In this document: piece by piece, positions 27,367-36,863 of the stretch
Position numbering within the stretch: the first letter of the stretch is position 1
Layout: every line of letters begins with the position of its first letter
NCBI GenBank assembly: GCA_947577185.1
Contig: CANPUE010000014.1
Location: 1 to 61,349 of the forward strand
Direction of reading: 5' to 3'
From: an uncultured Lachnospiraceae bacterium
Lineage (GTDB): Bacteria; Bacillota; Clostridia; Lachnospirales; Lachnospiraceae
DNA length: 61,349 nt
The notes under the pieces: generated by a model
The model's input: the letters and a program-made list of their open reading frames with translations, nothing else
The model's database searches: none
What the model was told of the DNA's origin: nothing
Position numbers and translations under genes: made by a program

Positions 27367-27408
27367 TAAAAAGCAATCGAATATGTGAAATACCCGATTG
27401 CCTTTTTT
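27367..27408 (-). terminator. Terminator of the sigE transcript (bidirectional)
   Basis: Stem GCAATCG/CGATTGC with an A-run before and T-run after, so it works in both directions. It lies between sigE and the HD-GYP gene. Confidence 0.8.
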
Positions 27409-27527
27409 CTCTATTTCGATTCTTCCTGAATAAATAGCCATGCCTTTCTCTCAGCCCGCAAATTTTGAAGCCAGGACGCGATCAGCGTCGGCACAAATCC
27501 CGGTTGAAAAATTAAAAATTTTCCAGC

Positions 27528-28268
27528 TTATGTCTCCCGCAGGATCTCTTTTTTTAATCTGCGCATGATCTTTTTTTCCAGTCTTGAGATATAGGACTGC
27601 GAGATTCCAAGCAGTTCCGCAACCTCCTTCTGCGTCAGTTCCTTACCGTCCGCATTGCCAAGGCCAAAGCGCAGTCTGATAATCGTCTGCTCTCTGTCAG
27701 AAAGCCTCGAGATCGCTTTGATCAAAAGCTTTCTCTCCACCTCGTTCTCGATATCCTGATAGATGACATCCTCATCGGTTCCCAGAATATCGGAGAGCAG
27801 CAGTTCGTTTCCATCCCAGTCAACATTTAACGGTTCGTCGATAGAAACCTCCATCTTATGTTTGCTGTTGCGCCTCAGATACATGAGAATTTCATTTTCA
27901 ATGCATCTCGACGCGTAAGTCGCCAGCTTGATATTCTTTTCCGGATTAAAGGTGTTGATCGATTTGATCAGACCGATCGTCCCGATCGAAATCAGGTCCT
28001 CCACACCCACCCCCGTGTTGTCAAATTTTTTGGCTATGTATACGACCAGACGCAGATTATGTTCAATCAAAAGCGCCTTTGCCTCACTCTCATACTCTGT
28101 TCCCAGATCTCCTATGATCTGATTTTCTTTATCTACTTCAAGCGGGGGAGGCAGAACCTCTGTACCGCCTATATAATGTATGTCTCCCTGCTTATGGATC
28201 AGAAATCTGGTGTCCTTGCGCACCATCTTAAACTGCATCCCGCCGGGAATTGCCACTTTAAAAACCAT
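27528..28268 (-). CDS. sigE: Sporulation sigma factor SigE (pro-form)
   Basis: SigE drives early mother-cell transcription and is made as an inactive precursor. The N-terminal segment ends in [13 protein letters not shown], the family region just after the SpoIIGA cleavage site. Region 2 ([39 protein letters not shown]) and region 4 ([20 protein letters not shown]) are complete. ATG 28268 has AGGAGG. It lies 11 bp after spoIIGA. Confidence 0.97.
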   Translation of the reverse strand: MVFKVAIPGGMQFKMVRKDTRFLIHKQGDIHYIGGTEVLPPPLEVDKENQIIGDLGTEYESEAKALLIEHNLRLVVYIAKKFDNTGVGVEDLISIGTIGLIKSINTFNPEKNIKLATYASRCIENEILMYLRRNSKHKMEVSIDEPLNVDWDGNELLLSDILGTDEDVIYQDIENEVERKLLIKAISRLSDREQTIIRLRFGLGNADGKELTQKEVAELLGISQSYISRLEKKIMRRLKKEILRET

Positions 28269-28279
28269 TTCATTTCCTC

Positions 28280-29086
28280 CTAGTTTTCCATTAGTAGAGG
28301 ATGCAATATCATCTGATAAACACTATCTTCCGATATTCCCGCATTACAAACTGCGATCACGACCCGCTTGCAGCTGATCTCCCGATAGGCGTCCTTTATC
28401 ACAAGTTCCGGCAGTTCATAAGCATCCAGGATGCCTCTTTTTTGCCCGACGCTCCGGTATGGAACCGCGTGATACCGCTCCGGAAGAAAAAATCGTTCCA
28501 GTTGCTTCGCTGCCTTTGTGCTGACAATACACACAGGAGCACCGTTTACCGGATCGGTCAAATGATTCCCGGTGTCTAACAAAGCCTTCATATGAATGCT
28601 TCCTTCTTCCAGGGGAATGCTGATCTCTTTGACATTCTCCTCCTTTTCCCTCCGCAGTCTGTATAACACAAACTGTAAAAAACGCAGGGCGAAAAAGCCG
28701 GAAAAAGCTGCTGTCCAGATACCATACTGAAACTGCGCTGTCCATTCGGCTCTTGCGCTGATCCATATGACAGCACTTCCTAAAAAGAAACCGCACACCG
28801 CCATCACCAGGCTGCTTTTTAACAAAAGCACCGGTTTTCGGATCGCAAATACAAAACGAATCATACACATACTGACAGGTATCACGCCCAAAAAAAGCCT
28901 TATTTTGAGATTCCAGACTGGAAGCAGTATGATCAGACATATGATTCCCGCCCCTGATAAGGCACCGGACAAAATTCTGCGATGCGTGGCAGTACATTTC
29001 AGAACTTTCCCGGTTATGGACAACAGATACAGATTCATTACGAACTGAATGAAAAATACACTGTCAATATATAATTTGTAATACAC
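28280..29086 (-). CDS. spoIIGA: Sigma-E processing peptidase SpoIIGA
   Basis: SpoIIGA is the septal membrane aspartic protease that activates pro-SigE. About five membrane helices in the N-terminal half are followed by a soluble domain with the active-site motif [14 protein letters not shown]. The start is GTG at 29086 ([15 protein letters not shown]) with AGGAGG upstream; the open frame extends further without a signal. On the opposite strand just upstream, TTTGTCAAA is close to a Spo0A box, which would fit its known control. Confidence 0.93.
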   Translation of the reverse strand: MYYKLYIDSVFFIQFVMNLYLLSITGKVLKCTATHRRILSGALSGAGIICLIILLPVWNLKIRLFLGVIPVSMCMIRFVFAIRKPVLLLKSSLVMAVCGFFLGSAVIWISARAEWTAQFQYGIWTAAFSGFFALRFLQFVLYRLRREKEENVKEISIPLEEGSIHMKALLDTGNHLTDPVNGAPVCIVSTKAAKQLERFFLPERYHAVPYRSVGQKRGILDAYELPELVIKDAYREISCKRVVIAVCNAGISEDSVYQMILHPLLMEN

Positions 29087-29312
29087 TATCCACCTCCTGT
29101 TCTCTGCTACATTATATGAAAAAGGAGATGTTTTTTTTGTCAAATTCGCGGACAATTCCAGAAATATTTTCTGACTGATTCCAATGGATTATGACTTTTT
29201 GTGACAGGCATTTGCGGGTACGCAAAAAACTCCTAAAACCACCTGTCAAAACAGTAAAGTCCTAGAAGTCTTCTTTATTATTGTCCTGCAATTGTCTGAA
29301 TCAGACAGAGAC

Positions 29313-30554
29313 TTATTTACGCTGTAAAAAATCCGGTATTTTCAAAGATTTCTCTTCTACGGAGCTGCGGATATCCGCTGCCTTGTTAATACCCGCAAGC
29401 GGTTTGACTGTGCTCTGTGTACCGCCTTCCGGTGTGCCCTGCGTTGTATGTACTGTGGAAGGTCTCAGCCCTAAACTTCCTGCATTGAAGCTTCCAAGAC
29501 CCGCACCCGAGCTGCCTGTTCCGCCTGTCTTGGTCTGTAAAGAAGCAGGCGTGATATAGGGAGATTTAAAGCTTAATCCGCTCATTCCCTTTAACTGGTT
29601 CGTCTTCTCTTCAATACCGGTCGCAATGATCGTGACACTGCACATATCCGACATATTGGCATCATACATTGCACCGAAAATGATATTGACATCATCTCCT
29701 GTCAGCTCTCTGACATAATCAGCCGCATCTGAGGCATCCGCCAGCGAGATATCTCCTGATACATTGATGATGACATGTGTCGCACCTGAGATTGTTGTCT
29801 CAAGCAGCGGACTCTCCACGGCCATCTTAACCGCTTCGTTCGCTTTATCCTCTCCTTTTCCGGCGCCGATTCCGATATGGGCGATCCCTTTATCCTTCAT
29901 GACTGTCTGTACATCAGCAAAGTCAAGGTTGATAACTGCCGGTACATTGATCAGATCCGTGATTCCCTGCACAGCCTGCTGTAATACCTCGTCCGCTTTT
30001 TTGAGGGCATCCGGCATGGTTGTCCTTCTGTCGACGATCTCGAGCAGCTTATCATTGGGAATTACAATCAGCGTGTCCACATTGTCCTTGATCTTCTCAA
30101 TCCCGCCCAAGGCATTCACCATACGTGCTTTCGCCTCGAAACGAAACGGTTTGGTGACAACGCCTACTGTCAGGATTCCCATATCTTTTGCCAGCTTGGC
30201 TACGACAGGCGCGGCTCCCGTACCAGTACCGCCTCCCATACCACAGGTGACAAATACCATATCCGCACCTTTTAAAGCCGCTTCAATCTCCTCTTCACTC
30301 TCCTGCGCCGCTTTCTCCCCGATCTCCGGTTTGGCTCCGGCTCCCAGTCCTTTCGTCAGCTTCTCGCCGATCTGGAGAAGCTTCGGCGCCTTGCACAGCT
30401 GAAGCGCCTGTTTATCCGTATTGATCCCGATAAAATCAACTCCGTCTATGCTTTCATCAATCATTCTATTTACAGCATTATTACCCGCACCGCCAACACC
30501 AACTACAATAATCTTAGCAGCGGATTCAGCATCGTTTGTCTTAATTTCAAGCAA
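29313..30554 (-). CDS. ftsZ: Cell division protein FtsZ
   Basis: FtsZ is the tubulin-like GTPase that forms the division ring. GTP-binding residues are [19 protein letters not shown] and [19 protein letters not shown]; the T7 loop is [10 protein letters not shown]. The last residues [10 protein letters not shown] are the conserved C-terminal peptide that binds FtsA/SepF, after a Gly/Ser/Thr linker. Start codon is TTG at 30554 with AAGGAGG seven bases upstream. Confidence 0.98.
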   Translation of the reverse strand: MLEIKTNDAESAAKIIVVGVGGAGNNAVNRMIDESIDGVDFIGINTDKQALQLCKAPKLLQIGEKLTKGLGAGAKPEIGEKAAQESEEEIEAALKGADMVFVTCGMGGGTGTGAAPVVAKLAKDMGILTVGVVTKPFRFEAKARMVNALGGIEKIKDNVDTLIVIPNDKLLEIVDRRTTMPDALKKADEVLQQAVQGITDLINVPAVINLDFADVQTVMKDKGIAHIGIGAGKGEDKANEAVKMAVESPLLETTISGATHVIINVSGDISLADASDAADYVRELTGDDVNIIFGAMYDANMSDMCSVTIIATGIEEKTNQLKGMSGLSFKSPYITPASLQTKTGGTGSSGAGLGSFNAGSLGLRPSTVHTTQGTPEGGTQSTVKPLAGINKAADIRSSVEEKSLKIPDFLQRK

Positions 30555-30675
30555 GGTAGTACCTCCTTATTTTTCGAAATAACTCATATAGATTATCATA
30601 TAATTATTTCTTCAAATTAGCAACCCCATTTTTTCGATTTTCGAACTTAAAAACCAATTTGGCACAAATTTCCAG

Positions 30676-31506
30676 CTAATTCTTCTCAAAACTTATTGTA
30701 CGGGTTTCGGGTGTATACTCCCGCATATCCAAAGTCCCGCTCTTGTCCTCAAGACTGGGAAGAAGATACTGCAGCGCCATGATCTTTTCATCCAGGTCAT
30801 TGCTGTCCCCCATTGCGACTTTCGCATCCCCGAAGATCAGCGTCACCTGGTAATCGGGTGAAAAATAGATCTTGTCCACCAAAAGCGCATATTGCTCCAA
30901 AAGCTGTGTGATATTCAGGATGTCCTTAAAGACTTCCCTGTTTTCCACCGGAAGCGGCTCATAGAGGATCACATGATTAAAGAGAAGCCCTGTCACCTGC
31001 GGCACCCCCGCGGTCGACTCTTCCGAAGTCTCCACGACCACACCGTCGTTGTCGAAATAGATATACCGTCCAAGGTACGCCACATAACCGGCGACCGCCT
31101 TTTCATAGACTGTGATCCTGACCGTGTCTTTTGCCTCAATCGAGACATCCATCGTCTCGATAAAGGGAATGTTGTCCACACCCCGGTCACGGTATTTCAA
31201 AGAAAGAAAAAGCGAATTATTACCATATCTGCCGGTCATGACCATGTCCATGATTTCCTCATTCGTATAATGAATGTTACCACTCACGTATACGGTTCTG
31301 ATCGTATAATTTTCCATGATGTAGAGATAAGCCGTCACGGCCGCCGTGATCAGAAGGCATCCAAGCACGGAAAGAACCGCGATCCGTTTCCCTTTGCCGA
31401 AACGGATTTTCTGTTCCTTCCGTACCCGCTTTGTCGTATCATTTTTGACAAGATAAAGATACGGTGTATTCCTGTTTAATTTTTTTACGACGCTTTTACT
31501 GCCCAC
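30676..31506 (-). CDS. ftsQ: Cell division protein FtsQ/DivIB
   Basis: A bitopic division protein: a basic N-terminus, one membrane helix (AVLSVLGCLLITAAVTAYLY) and an extracellular POTRA domain (YTIRTVYVSGNIHYTNEEIM) plus beta domain. The GTG at 31506 is the likely start because GGAGG lies six bases upstream; this ribosome binding site is formed by the end of the dispersed repeat (CTGACATGGAGGATT). The frame extends upstream to 31584 through the repeat itself, which I discount. Confidence 0.9.
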   Translation of the reverse strand: MGSKSVVKKLNRNTPYLYLVKNDTTKRVRKEQKIRFGKGKRIAVLSVLGCLLITAAVTAYLYIMENYTIRTVYVSGNIHYTNEEIMDMVMTGRYGNNSLFLSLKYRDRGVDNIPFIETMDVSIEAKDTVRITVYEKAVAGYVAYLGRYIYFDNDGVVVETSEESTAGVPQVTGLLFNHVILYEPLPVENREVFKDILNITQLLEQYALLVDKIYFSPDYQVTLIFGDAKVAMGDSNDLDEKIMALQYLLPSLEDKSGTLDMREYTPETRTISFEKN

Positions 31507-31509
31507 ACG

Positions 31510-31654
31510 AATCCTCCATGTCAGAGCAGCCTGCTGCGATGACAGTGCGATGAGAAATTCGCACAGGCGATTTCTCATCTGCAATCAATGCCATCTCAGG
31601 CTCTGACTCATATTGCCGATTGAAAAATCACTGTATCGGCATGATGTTTCAATC
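31510..31654. repeat. Dispersed palindromic repeat, copy 2
   Basis: Begins TCCTCCATGTCAGAGCAG and contains hairpins at 31549-31579 (GATGAGAAAT/ATTTCTCATC) and 31618-31654 (GATTGAAAAATCA arm). It is longer than copy 1 by an inserted middle segment. On the minus strand its end provides the ribosome binding site of ftsQ. Confidence 0.75.
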
Positions 31655-31670
31655 TTTATTCCTTTAGATA

Positions 31671-32939
31671 TTAATCTGTTTTTCTGCATCTGACACCGAG
31701 CGCTGACAGATCCTGACAAATGTCTTCGTATCCTCTTTCGATATAATGTCTGCCATACACGATTGTTTCCCCTTTGGCGGCTGCACCTGCCAGTACCAGT
31801 GCGGCTCCGCCGCGCAGTTCCTCCGCTTTCAGGACTGTCCCCTCAAGGTAGCGGACGCCTGTTACGAATACCCTGCAGTCACGGCAGGTAATTTTCGCTC
31901 CCATCTTCCGCAGTTCCGGCACAATGCGAAACCGGTCCTCAAAAATCGTTTCTTCAATGACTCCCGTTACACTGTCTTCCCCGGCCAACGACATTGCAGT
32001 CAGAAAAGCCGACTGTAAATCCGTGGGAAAACCCGGGTAGATATCCGTACGCAAAACCGGTAGCATCCTTCGTTTCCCCCGGCAGGCAATCCAGAGCCTA
32101 TCTTCCTCTTCGCAGATCTCTGCCCCCATGCAGGAAGCAGCACACAGAACCGCATCCATCTGTCTGCAGGGTGCCTCGGTCAGACAGATCTCACCGCCGC
32201 AGCTAAGCGCCGCAGCAACATAAGTACCCGCTACGATCCTGTCCGCAGGAACCCGATAAGTTACCTCATGCAGCCGTTCCACGCCCCTTATCACAAGCCT
32301 GCCTGTGCCGATGCCCTCAATATCGGCCCCGGCTCTGACCAGAAAATCACACAGTGCCGTGATCTCCGGCTCCTTTGCCGCATTTTCAAGCACTGTGACG
32401 CCATCTGCGAGCGCTGCTGCGAGTACCAGATTCTCCGTTGCCCCTACGCTGACAAACGGGAACCTGTGATGAATGCCGCAAAGTTTCCTGTTGCCTGTCT
32501 CGGCAAAAAATCCGTCTTCCCGCTCCTCTATCCTGACTCCCATCTTCCGCAGTCCGCTCAGATGCAGATCGATCGGTCTCCTGCCGATCACGCAGCCTCC
32601 CGGATACTGCATGCGGACACAGCCTGTTCTGGCCAGCAGCGCACCCAAGAGCATGATCGAGGAACGCATAACACATACGGAATCGGGCGGCATATCACAC
32701 CCGGATACCTCTTTTGCATTGATAAAAAGGCAATGTCCCTTTTTTTCTATGACACAGCACAGGCTCTCCATCAGGCGCAGCATGTGGTGCACATCACTGA
32801 TATCGGGACAGTTTTCCAGTTTACAGGTGCCGTTTATTAAAAGTGTGGCGGCTAAGATCGGCAGTACCGCATTCTTAGAGCCTTGTATCCTGACCTGTCC
32901 TTTCAGACGGTTTCCACCATATATCTGAATCGCATCCAT
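31671..32939 (-). CDS. murA: UDP-GlcNAc 1-carboxyvinyltransferase
   Basis: MurA makes the first committed step to peptidoglycan. The substrate-binding IQGSKNAVLPILAATLLI, the reactive Cys loop YPGGCVIGRRPIDLH (site attacked by fosfomycin) and IYPGFPTDLQSAFLT are all present. Length 422 is normal. It lies between ftsW and ftsQ; GAGGATTTGCC precedes the ATG. Confidence 0.96.
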   Translation of the reverse strand: MDAIQIYGGNRLKGQVRIQGSKNAVLPILAATLLINGTCKLENCPDISDVHHMLRLMESLCCVIEKKGHCLFINAKEVSGCDMPPDSVCVMRSSIMLLGALLARTGCVRMQYPGGCVIGRRPIDLHLSGLRKMGVRIEEREDGFFAETGNRKLCGIHHRFPFVSVGATENLVLAAALADGVTVLENAAKEPEITALCDFLVRAGADIEGIGTGRLVIRGVERLHEVTYRVPADRIVAGTYVAAALSCGGEICLTEAPCRQMDAVLCAASCMGAEICEEEDRLWIACRGKRRMLPVLRTDIYPGFPTDLQSAFLTAMSLAGEDSVTGVIEETIFEDRFRIVPELRKMGAKITCRDCRVFVTGVRYLEGTVLKAEELRGGAALVLAGAAAKGETIVYGRHYIERGYEDICQDLSALGVRCRKTD

Positions 32940-33013
32940 GGCAAATCCTCAAAGCAGATAACTATATGACCTACTTTATCTATATGGAGAAAAACGCAAA
33001 AGTCATCTTGTAC

Positions 33014-34192
33014 TCATAAATCTTTTAGATGGATCCCCTTGGCCACACTCAGGACTAACCCGATCTCGATCAGAAGAAACATCACCGAAGTTCCCCCGTA
33101 ACTGATAAACGGCAGGGAAATCCCTGTATTGGGAATGGTGTTGGTCACAACCGCTATATTCAGGATCACCTGAATCGCAATGTGCCCGAGCACGCCGACG
33201 ACTAACAGTGCGCCAAACAGATCGGGTGCATTGTTGGCGATGACCATGAAACGCCAGATCAGCATGATGAACATCAGAATAACCGCGATCGCACCAAAAA
33301 GTCCGAGTTCCTCACAGATGACGGAAAAAATCATATCGTTCTGCGCCTCAGGCAGAAACCCCAGCTTCTGCTTGCTGGCGCCCAGCCCTTTCCCAAGAAT
33401 GCCCCCGGAACCGATGGCATACAGGCCCTGCAGGGTCTGGAATCCGGTTCCGCTGGCATATGCTTCCGGATCAAGCCATGCCAGTATTCTGGCGCCGCGG
33501 AAGTTCAGCTCATCCGCGCCTGCATCTGCCATCCTGACGATCACAAAAACAAGCAGAGCCGCACCTACAAGCGCTGCCAGACCCAACAGGACAAATCTTT
33601 TATAATCCGGACAGGATACAAATAACATCAGCGCTGCGATCCCCATAACGATGATCGCGGAACTCATATTACGCGTGATACGCCACAGCATAAGCGCGAT
33701 CGGCACGGGTATGGCCATCACCATATAAAATCCTTTCCGGGTACGTATCCGCTTCCCCATCGAACAGATCATGCTCGAGAGGAAAAGGATCATACACAGT
33801 TTGGCTGCCTCTGCCGGCTGAAAGGAGACACCGGCAATGATCAGCCATCTTTTTGCTCCATGTGACTCACGTCCGAACGGAATGATCAAAAGGATCAGTA
33901 CGATCGTGACGAGATACCCAAGAACTGCAAACCGCTCCCAGAAATGGTACGGTATGTTGGCCACGGTCAGCATCACGACAACTCCCAATATCGTTGCCCA
34001 CAGCTGTTTCCTGAAATACCAGGCCGAATCTCCGTCAAACGTCAGGTTCGCTTCATACGAGCTTGTGGAATACAGCATCACCAGCCCAAATCCCAGCAGG
34101 AAGATGACGATGAACAAAAGACTGTAGTCCATGTAAGTTCCAATCCCGTTTGCCTTGTTTGATTTTCTATGAGCCAGCACTCTTTCTGCCAT
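33014..34192 (-). CDS. ftsW: FtsW/SpoVE-type peptidoglycan polymerase
   Basis: A SEDS glycosyltransferase with about ten membrane helices. Signature segments are LFIVIFLLGFGLVMLYSTSS, FQPAEAAKLCMILFLSSMI, LLGKGLGASKQKLGFLPEA followed by QNDMIFSVICEELG (catalytic Asp region), and LPFISYGGTSVMFLLIEIGL. It polymerises lipid II together with the class B PBPs encoded upstream. Starts 2 bp after the murD stop. In this genomic position it could serve division (FtsW) or sporulation (SpoVE). Confidence 0.94.
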   Translation of the reverse strand: MAERVLAHRKSNKANGIGTYMDYSLLFIVIFLLGFGLVMLYSTSSYEANLTFDGDSAWYFRKQLWATILGVVVMLTVANIPYHFWERFAVLGYLVTIVLILLIIPFGRESHGAKRWLIIAGVSFQPAEAAKLCMILFLSSMICSMGKRIRTRKGFYMVMAIPVPIALMLWRITRNMSSAIIVMGIAALMLFVSCPDYKRFVLLGLAALVGAALLVFVIVRMADAGADELNFRGARILAWLDPEAYASGTGFQTLQGLYAIGSGGILGKGLGASKQKLGFLPEAQNDMIFSVICEELGLFGAIAVILMFIMLIWRFMVIANNAPDLFGALLVVGVLGHIAIQVILNIAVVTNTIPNTGISLPFISYGGTSVMFLLIEIGLVLSVAKGIHLKDL

Positions 34193-34194
34193 GC

Positions 34195-35571
34195 TTATAA
34201 CTCCTTCAGGTCATTCACAAACTCTTTAAACTGTCTTCCTCTTACTTCATAATTCTCAAACATCCCCCAGCTTGCACAGGCCGGAGAAAGCAGGACCGCA
34301 TCTCCGGGCGAGGCATTTTCCACACAAAGGTCAAAGGCCTCTTTCAAACTGTCGGCTGACACGATATTGTCTATGCCGTGCCGTCTGGCACAGGCTGCAA
34401 TCTTTTCTTTCGTCTGTCCGATCAGACAAAGGCATTTCACCTTACCATCAAAGGCTTCAATCCATTCGTCATATTCACTCTGTTTATCATAGCCGCCGCC
34501 GATTAGCACTGTCGGTCTGCTCATGGCTTTGATGCCCTGGATCGCCGCATCCGGGTTCGTAGCCTTGGAATCATTGTAATAGTCTACGCCCCGCTTTGTT
34601 GCCACAAACTCGATCCTGTGTTCCACGGCTTTAAAATTCCTGACGGTATTTAAAATCACATCCATCGGAACTCCCATGGACTCCGCGATCACAACCGCCG
34701 CCATGACATTTTCCACATTACAGATACCGACCAGATTCATTTCCCCGATCTTCATCAGCTTTTTCACTTCCGTACCATACGAGCGGCAGATCGTATCCCC
34801 GTCCAGATAAATCCCGTTTTCCAGCTTTCCTGCGGAAGAAAACCAGATCACGCCTGCCGGGCATTCCTCACCAAACGCCCTTGTATATTCATTTTCATAA
34901 TTTAAGACACACACATCGTCCTTCGTCTGATTGGCAGCTATCCTCTTTTTGGCCGCCGCATAATTCTCCATCGTATGATGTCTGTTCAGATGATCCGGCG
35001 TGATATTCAGGATCGCGGATACCGCCGGGTGAAATGCTTCGATCGTCTCTAACTGGAAACTGCTGATCTCTGCCACTGTTACGGTGTCATCCCGGGCTTC
35101 AAGCGCCGTCAGCGTATAGGGATTTCCGATATTGCCCACCACATAGACACTTTCATAATAAGCGGCCATGATCTCCCCGACAAGCGTCGTCGTCGTCGTC
35201 TTGCCGTTCGTACCGGTAATCGCCACGACCCTTCCCTTTCCCAGTTCATAGGCCAGTTCAACCTCTCCCCATATTTTGATGCCGCGTTTCTTTAAATCCT
35301 TCATGAGCGGCGTATCCACGGGCACACCGGGACTTACGACCACGAGATCTGTCATGCGCCGGATCTCCTCTGGCAGTGCGCCGATGATCACCTCAAAGTC
35401 ACATGACTCCGGCACTTTCTCTTTTAATTTCGCAATGATCTCCTCTTTTACCCGCTTTTCATTCTCGTCATACACGACAGGATACGCGCCTGCCGCACAA
35501 AACGCCTGCGCCGCTCCCATTCCGCTAAGCCCCGTACCGATCACCAAAACCCTTTTATCCCGTAAATCCAT
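34195..35571 (-). CDS. murD: UDP-MurNAc-L-alanine:D-glutamate ligase
   Basis: MurD adds D-glutamate to the peptidoglycan stem. ATP loop VVAITGTNGKTTTTTLVGEI, central motif HPAVSAILNITPDHLNRHHT and C-terminal DYYNDSKATNPDAAIQGIKA are clear. 458 residues. A copy of the dispersed repeat separates it from mraY. Confidence 0.97.
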   Translation of the reverse strand: MDLRDKRVLVIGTGLSGMGAAQAFCAAGAYPVVYDENEKRVKEEIIAKLKEKVPESCDFEVIIGALPEEIRRMTDLVVVSPGVPVDTPLMKDLKKRGIKIWGEVELAYELGKGRVVAITGTNGKTTTTTLVGEIMAAYYESVYVVGNIGNPYTLTALEARDDTVTVAEISSFQLETIEAFHPAVSAILNITPDHLNRHHTMENYAAAKKRIAANQTKDDVCVLNYENEYTRAFGEECPAGVIWFSSAGKLENGIYLDGDTICRSYGTEVKKLMKIGEMNLVGICNVENVMAAVVIAESMGVPMDVILNTVRNFKAVEHRIEFVATKRGVDYYNDSKATNPDAAIQGIKAMSRPTVLIGGGYDKQSEYDEWIEAFDGKVKCLCLIGQTKEKIAACARRHGIDNIVSADSLKEAFDLCVENASPGDAVLLSPACASWGMFENYEVRGRQFKEFVNDLKEL

Positions 35572-35596
35572 ACTTTTTATACCACACCTTTCTGAA

Positions 35597-35786
35597 AAGT
35601 ACTTCTCACACTATCCTCCATGTCAGAGCAGTTTACTGCGATGACACATATCAAAAGTCTGAGTCCGACATGGAGAATGCCGCATTTCAGGCATTCTCCT
35701 GTGTGAGATAGACTTGCACTGCAAGTCGTAGTACTTCTTGACGAAATGCCCTCTGGCATGAGTCTTAGAAGTACTTCTCACACTAT
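35597..35786. repeat. Dispersed repeat copy 3 flanked by an 18-bp direct repeat
   Basis: AAGTACTTCTCACACTAT occurs at 35597-35614 and again at 35769-35786, the latter covering the mraY stop codon. Between them are TCCTCCATGTCAGAGCAG, a perfect 10-bp hairpin (GGAGAATGCC/GGCATTCTCC, 35671-35698) and further AGTACTTCT/AGAAGTACT arms. This copy diverges from copies 1 and 2 after the shared first 30 bp. Confidence 0.75.
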
Positions 35787-36737
35787 GCCCATCAGCGCCA
35801 CCAGGCACAGCAGCGCCGTTATAATTGAAAAAACCGCAACCACTCTCGTCTCCGACCAGCCGCATAATTCAAAATGGTGATGAATGGGGGCCATCTTAAA
35901 AATACGCTTCCCGCCGGTCAGTTTGAAATAGGACACCTGCAGCATGACAGAAATCACTTCTATCATATAGATAAATGCCACGATCGCCAGAAAGAGCGGC
36001 ATCTGCATCATATAAGCCGTTGCCGCCACAAAACCGCCAAGAGCCAGCGAACCGGTATCTCCCATGAAAACACTTGCCGGATAGACGTTAAAGAGCAAGA
36101 ACCCAAGCAATGCACCGACTACCGCACAGGTAACCGGCTCCACGCCGCTTTGCAGTCCGATTGCCACCACCGTAAAAAATGTGGCGATCAGCACCGTCAC
36201 GGAACTTTCCAGTCCGTCGAGTCCGTCTGTGAAGTTTGCACCATTTACCACGCCGATCACAATAAAAAACAAAACAGGTATGTTCAGGATCCCGAAATCC
36301 AGATAAATTCCGCTAAAAAAAGGAACTCTCATGGAAAGCGAAACATCCGTATAATGTGTCAGATAATATGCGAAAACACCTGTCACAAGAAACTGCAGTG
36401 CCATCTTCTGCCATGCGCGCAGTCCCAGAGAACGTTTGAGCACCACCTTGATATAATCGTCCAGAAAGCCGATCAGGCCAAAGCCAAGCGTCACAAACAG
36501 AATCGGGATGATCCTGGGATAATCTTTCACATAAAGAATGGAAGTGAGCACAACACTGATCAGGATCAGTATGCCGCCCATTGTAGGCGTGCCGTTCTTT
36601 TTCAGATGTTCCTTAGGCCCCTCGTCCCTGACTGTCTGCCCGACCTTCAGCCGCCGCAGAAAGGGAATCACCACCGGTCCCAATACAACGCTAATTGCAA
36701 ATGAAATAATCACCGACATCAATACTGTAGCATCCAT
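35778..36737 (-). CDS. mraY: Phospho-MurNAc-pentapeptide translocase
   Basis: MraY attaches the MurNAc-pentapeptide to undecaprenyl phosphate to give lipid I. It has about ten membrane helices with the family motifs EGPKEHLKKNGTPTMGGIL, FGLIGFLDDYIKV (catalytic aspartates), NGANFTDGLDGLESSVT and APIHHHFELCGWSE. 319 residues. The stop codon is inside the second copy of the 18-bp direct repeat. Confidence 0.97.
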   Translation of the reverse strand: MDATVLMSVIISFAISVVLGPVVIPFLRRLKVGQTVRDEGPKEHLKKNGTPTMGGILILISVVLTSILYVKDYPRIIPILFVTLGFGLIGFLDDYIKVVLKRSLGLRAWQKMALQFLVTGVFAYYLTHYTDVSLSMRVPFFSGIYLDFGILNIPVLFFIVIGVVNGANFTDGLDGLESSVTVLIATFFTVVAIGLQSGVEPVTCAVVGALLGFLLFNVYPASVFMGDTGSLALGGFVAATAYMMQMPLFLAIVAFIYMIEVISVMLQVSYFKLTGGKRIFKMAPIHHHFELCGWSETRVVAVFSIITALLCLVALMGIV

Positions 36738-36863
36738 TTTAACTTATGTTCCTTTCTCTGCTTCATTCACAGTATAACCCTTCACTGCAAAAACACCCGC
36801 CCCATAAGCGTTGTTTCTGCCAGGAGGCGGCATCCCCCGGAGCCGCTTCTGTCTATTATACAC

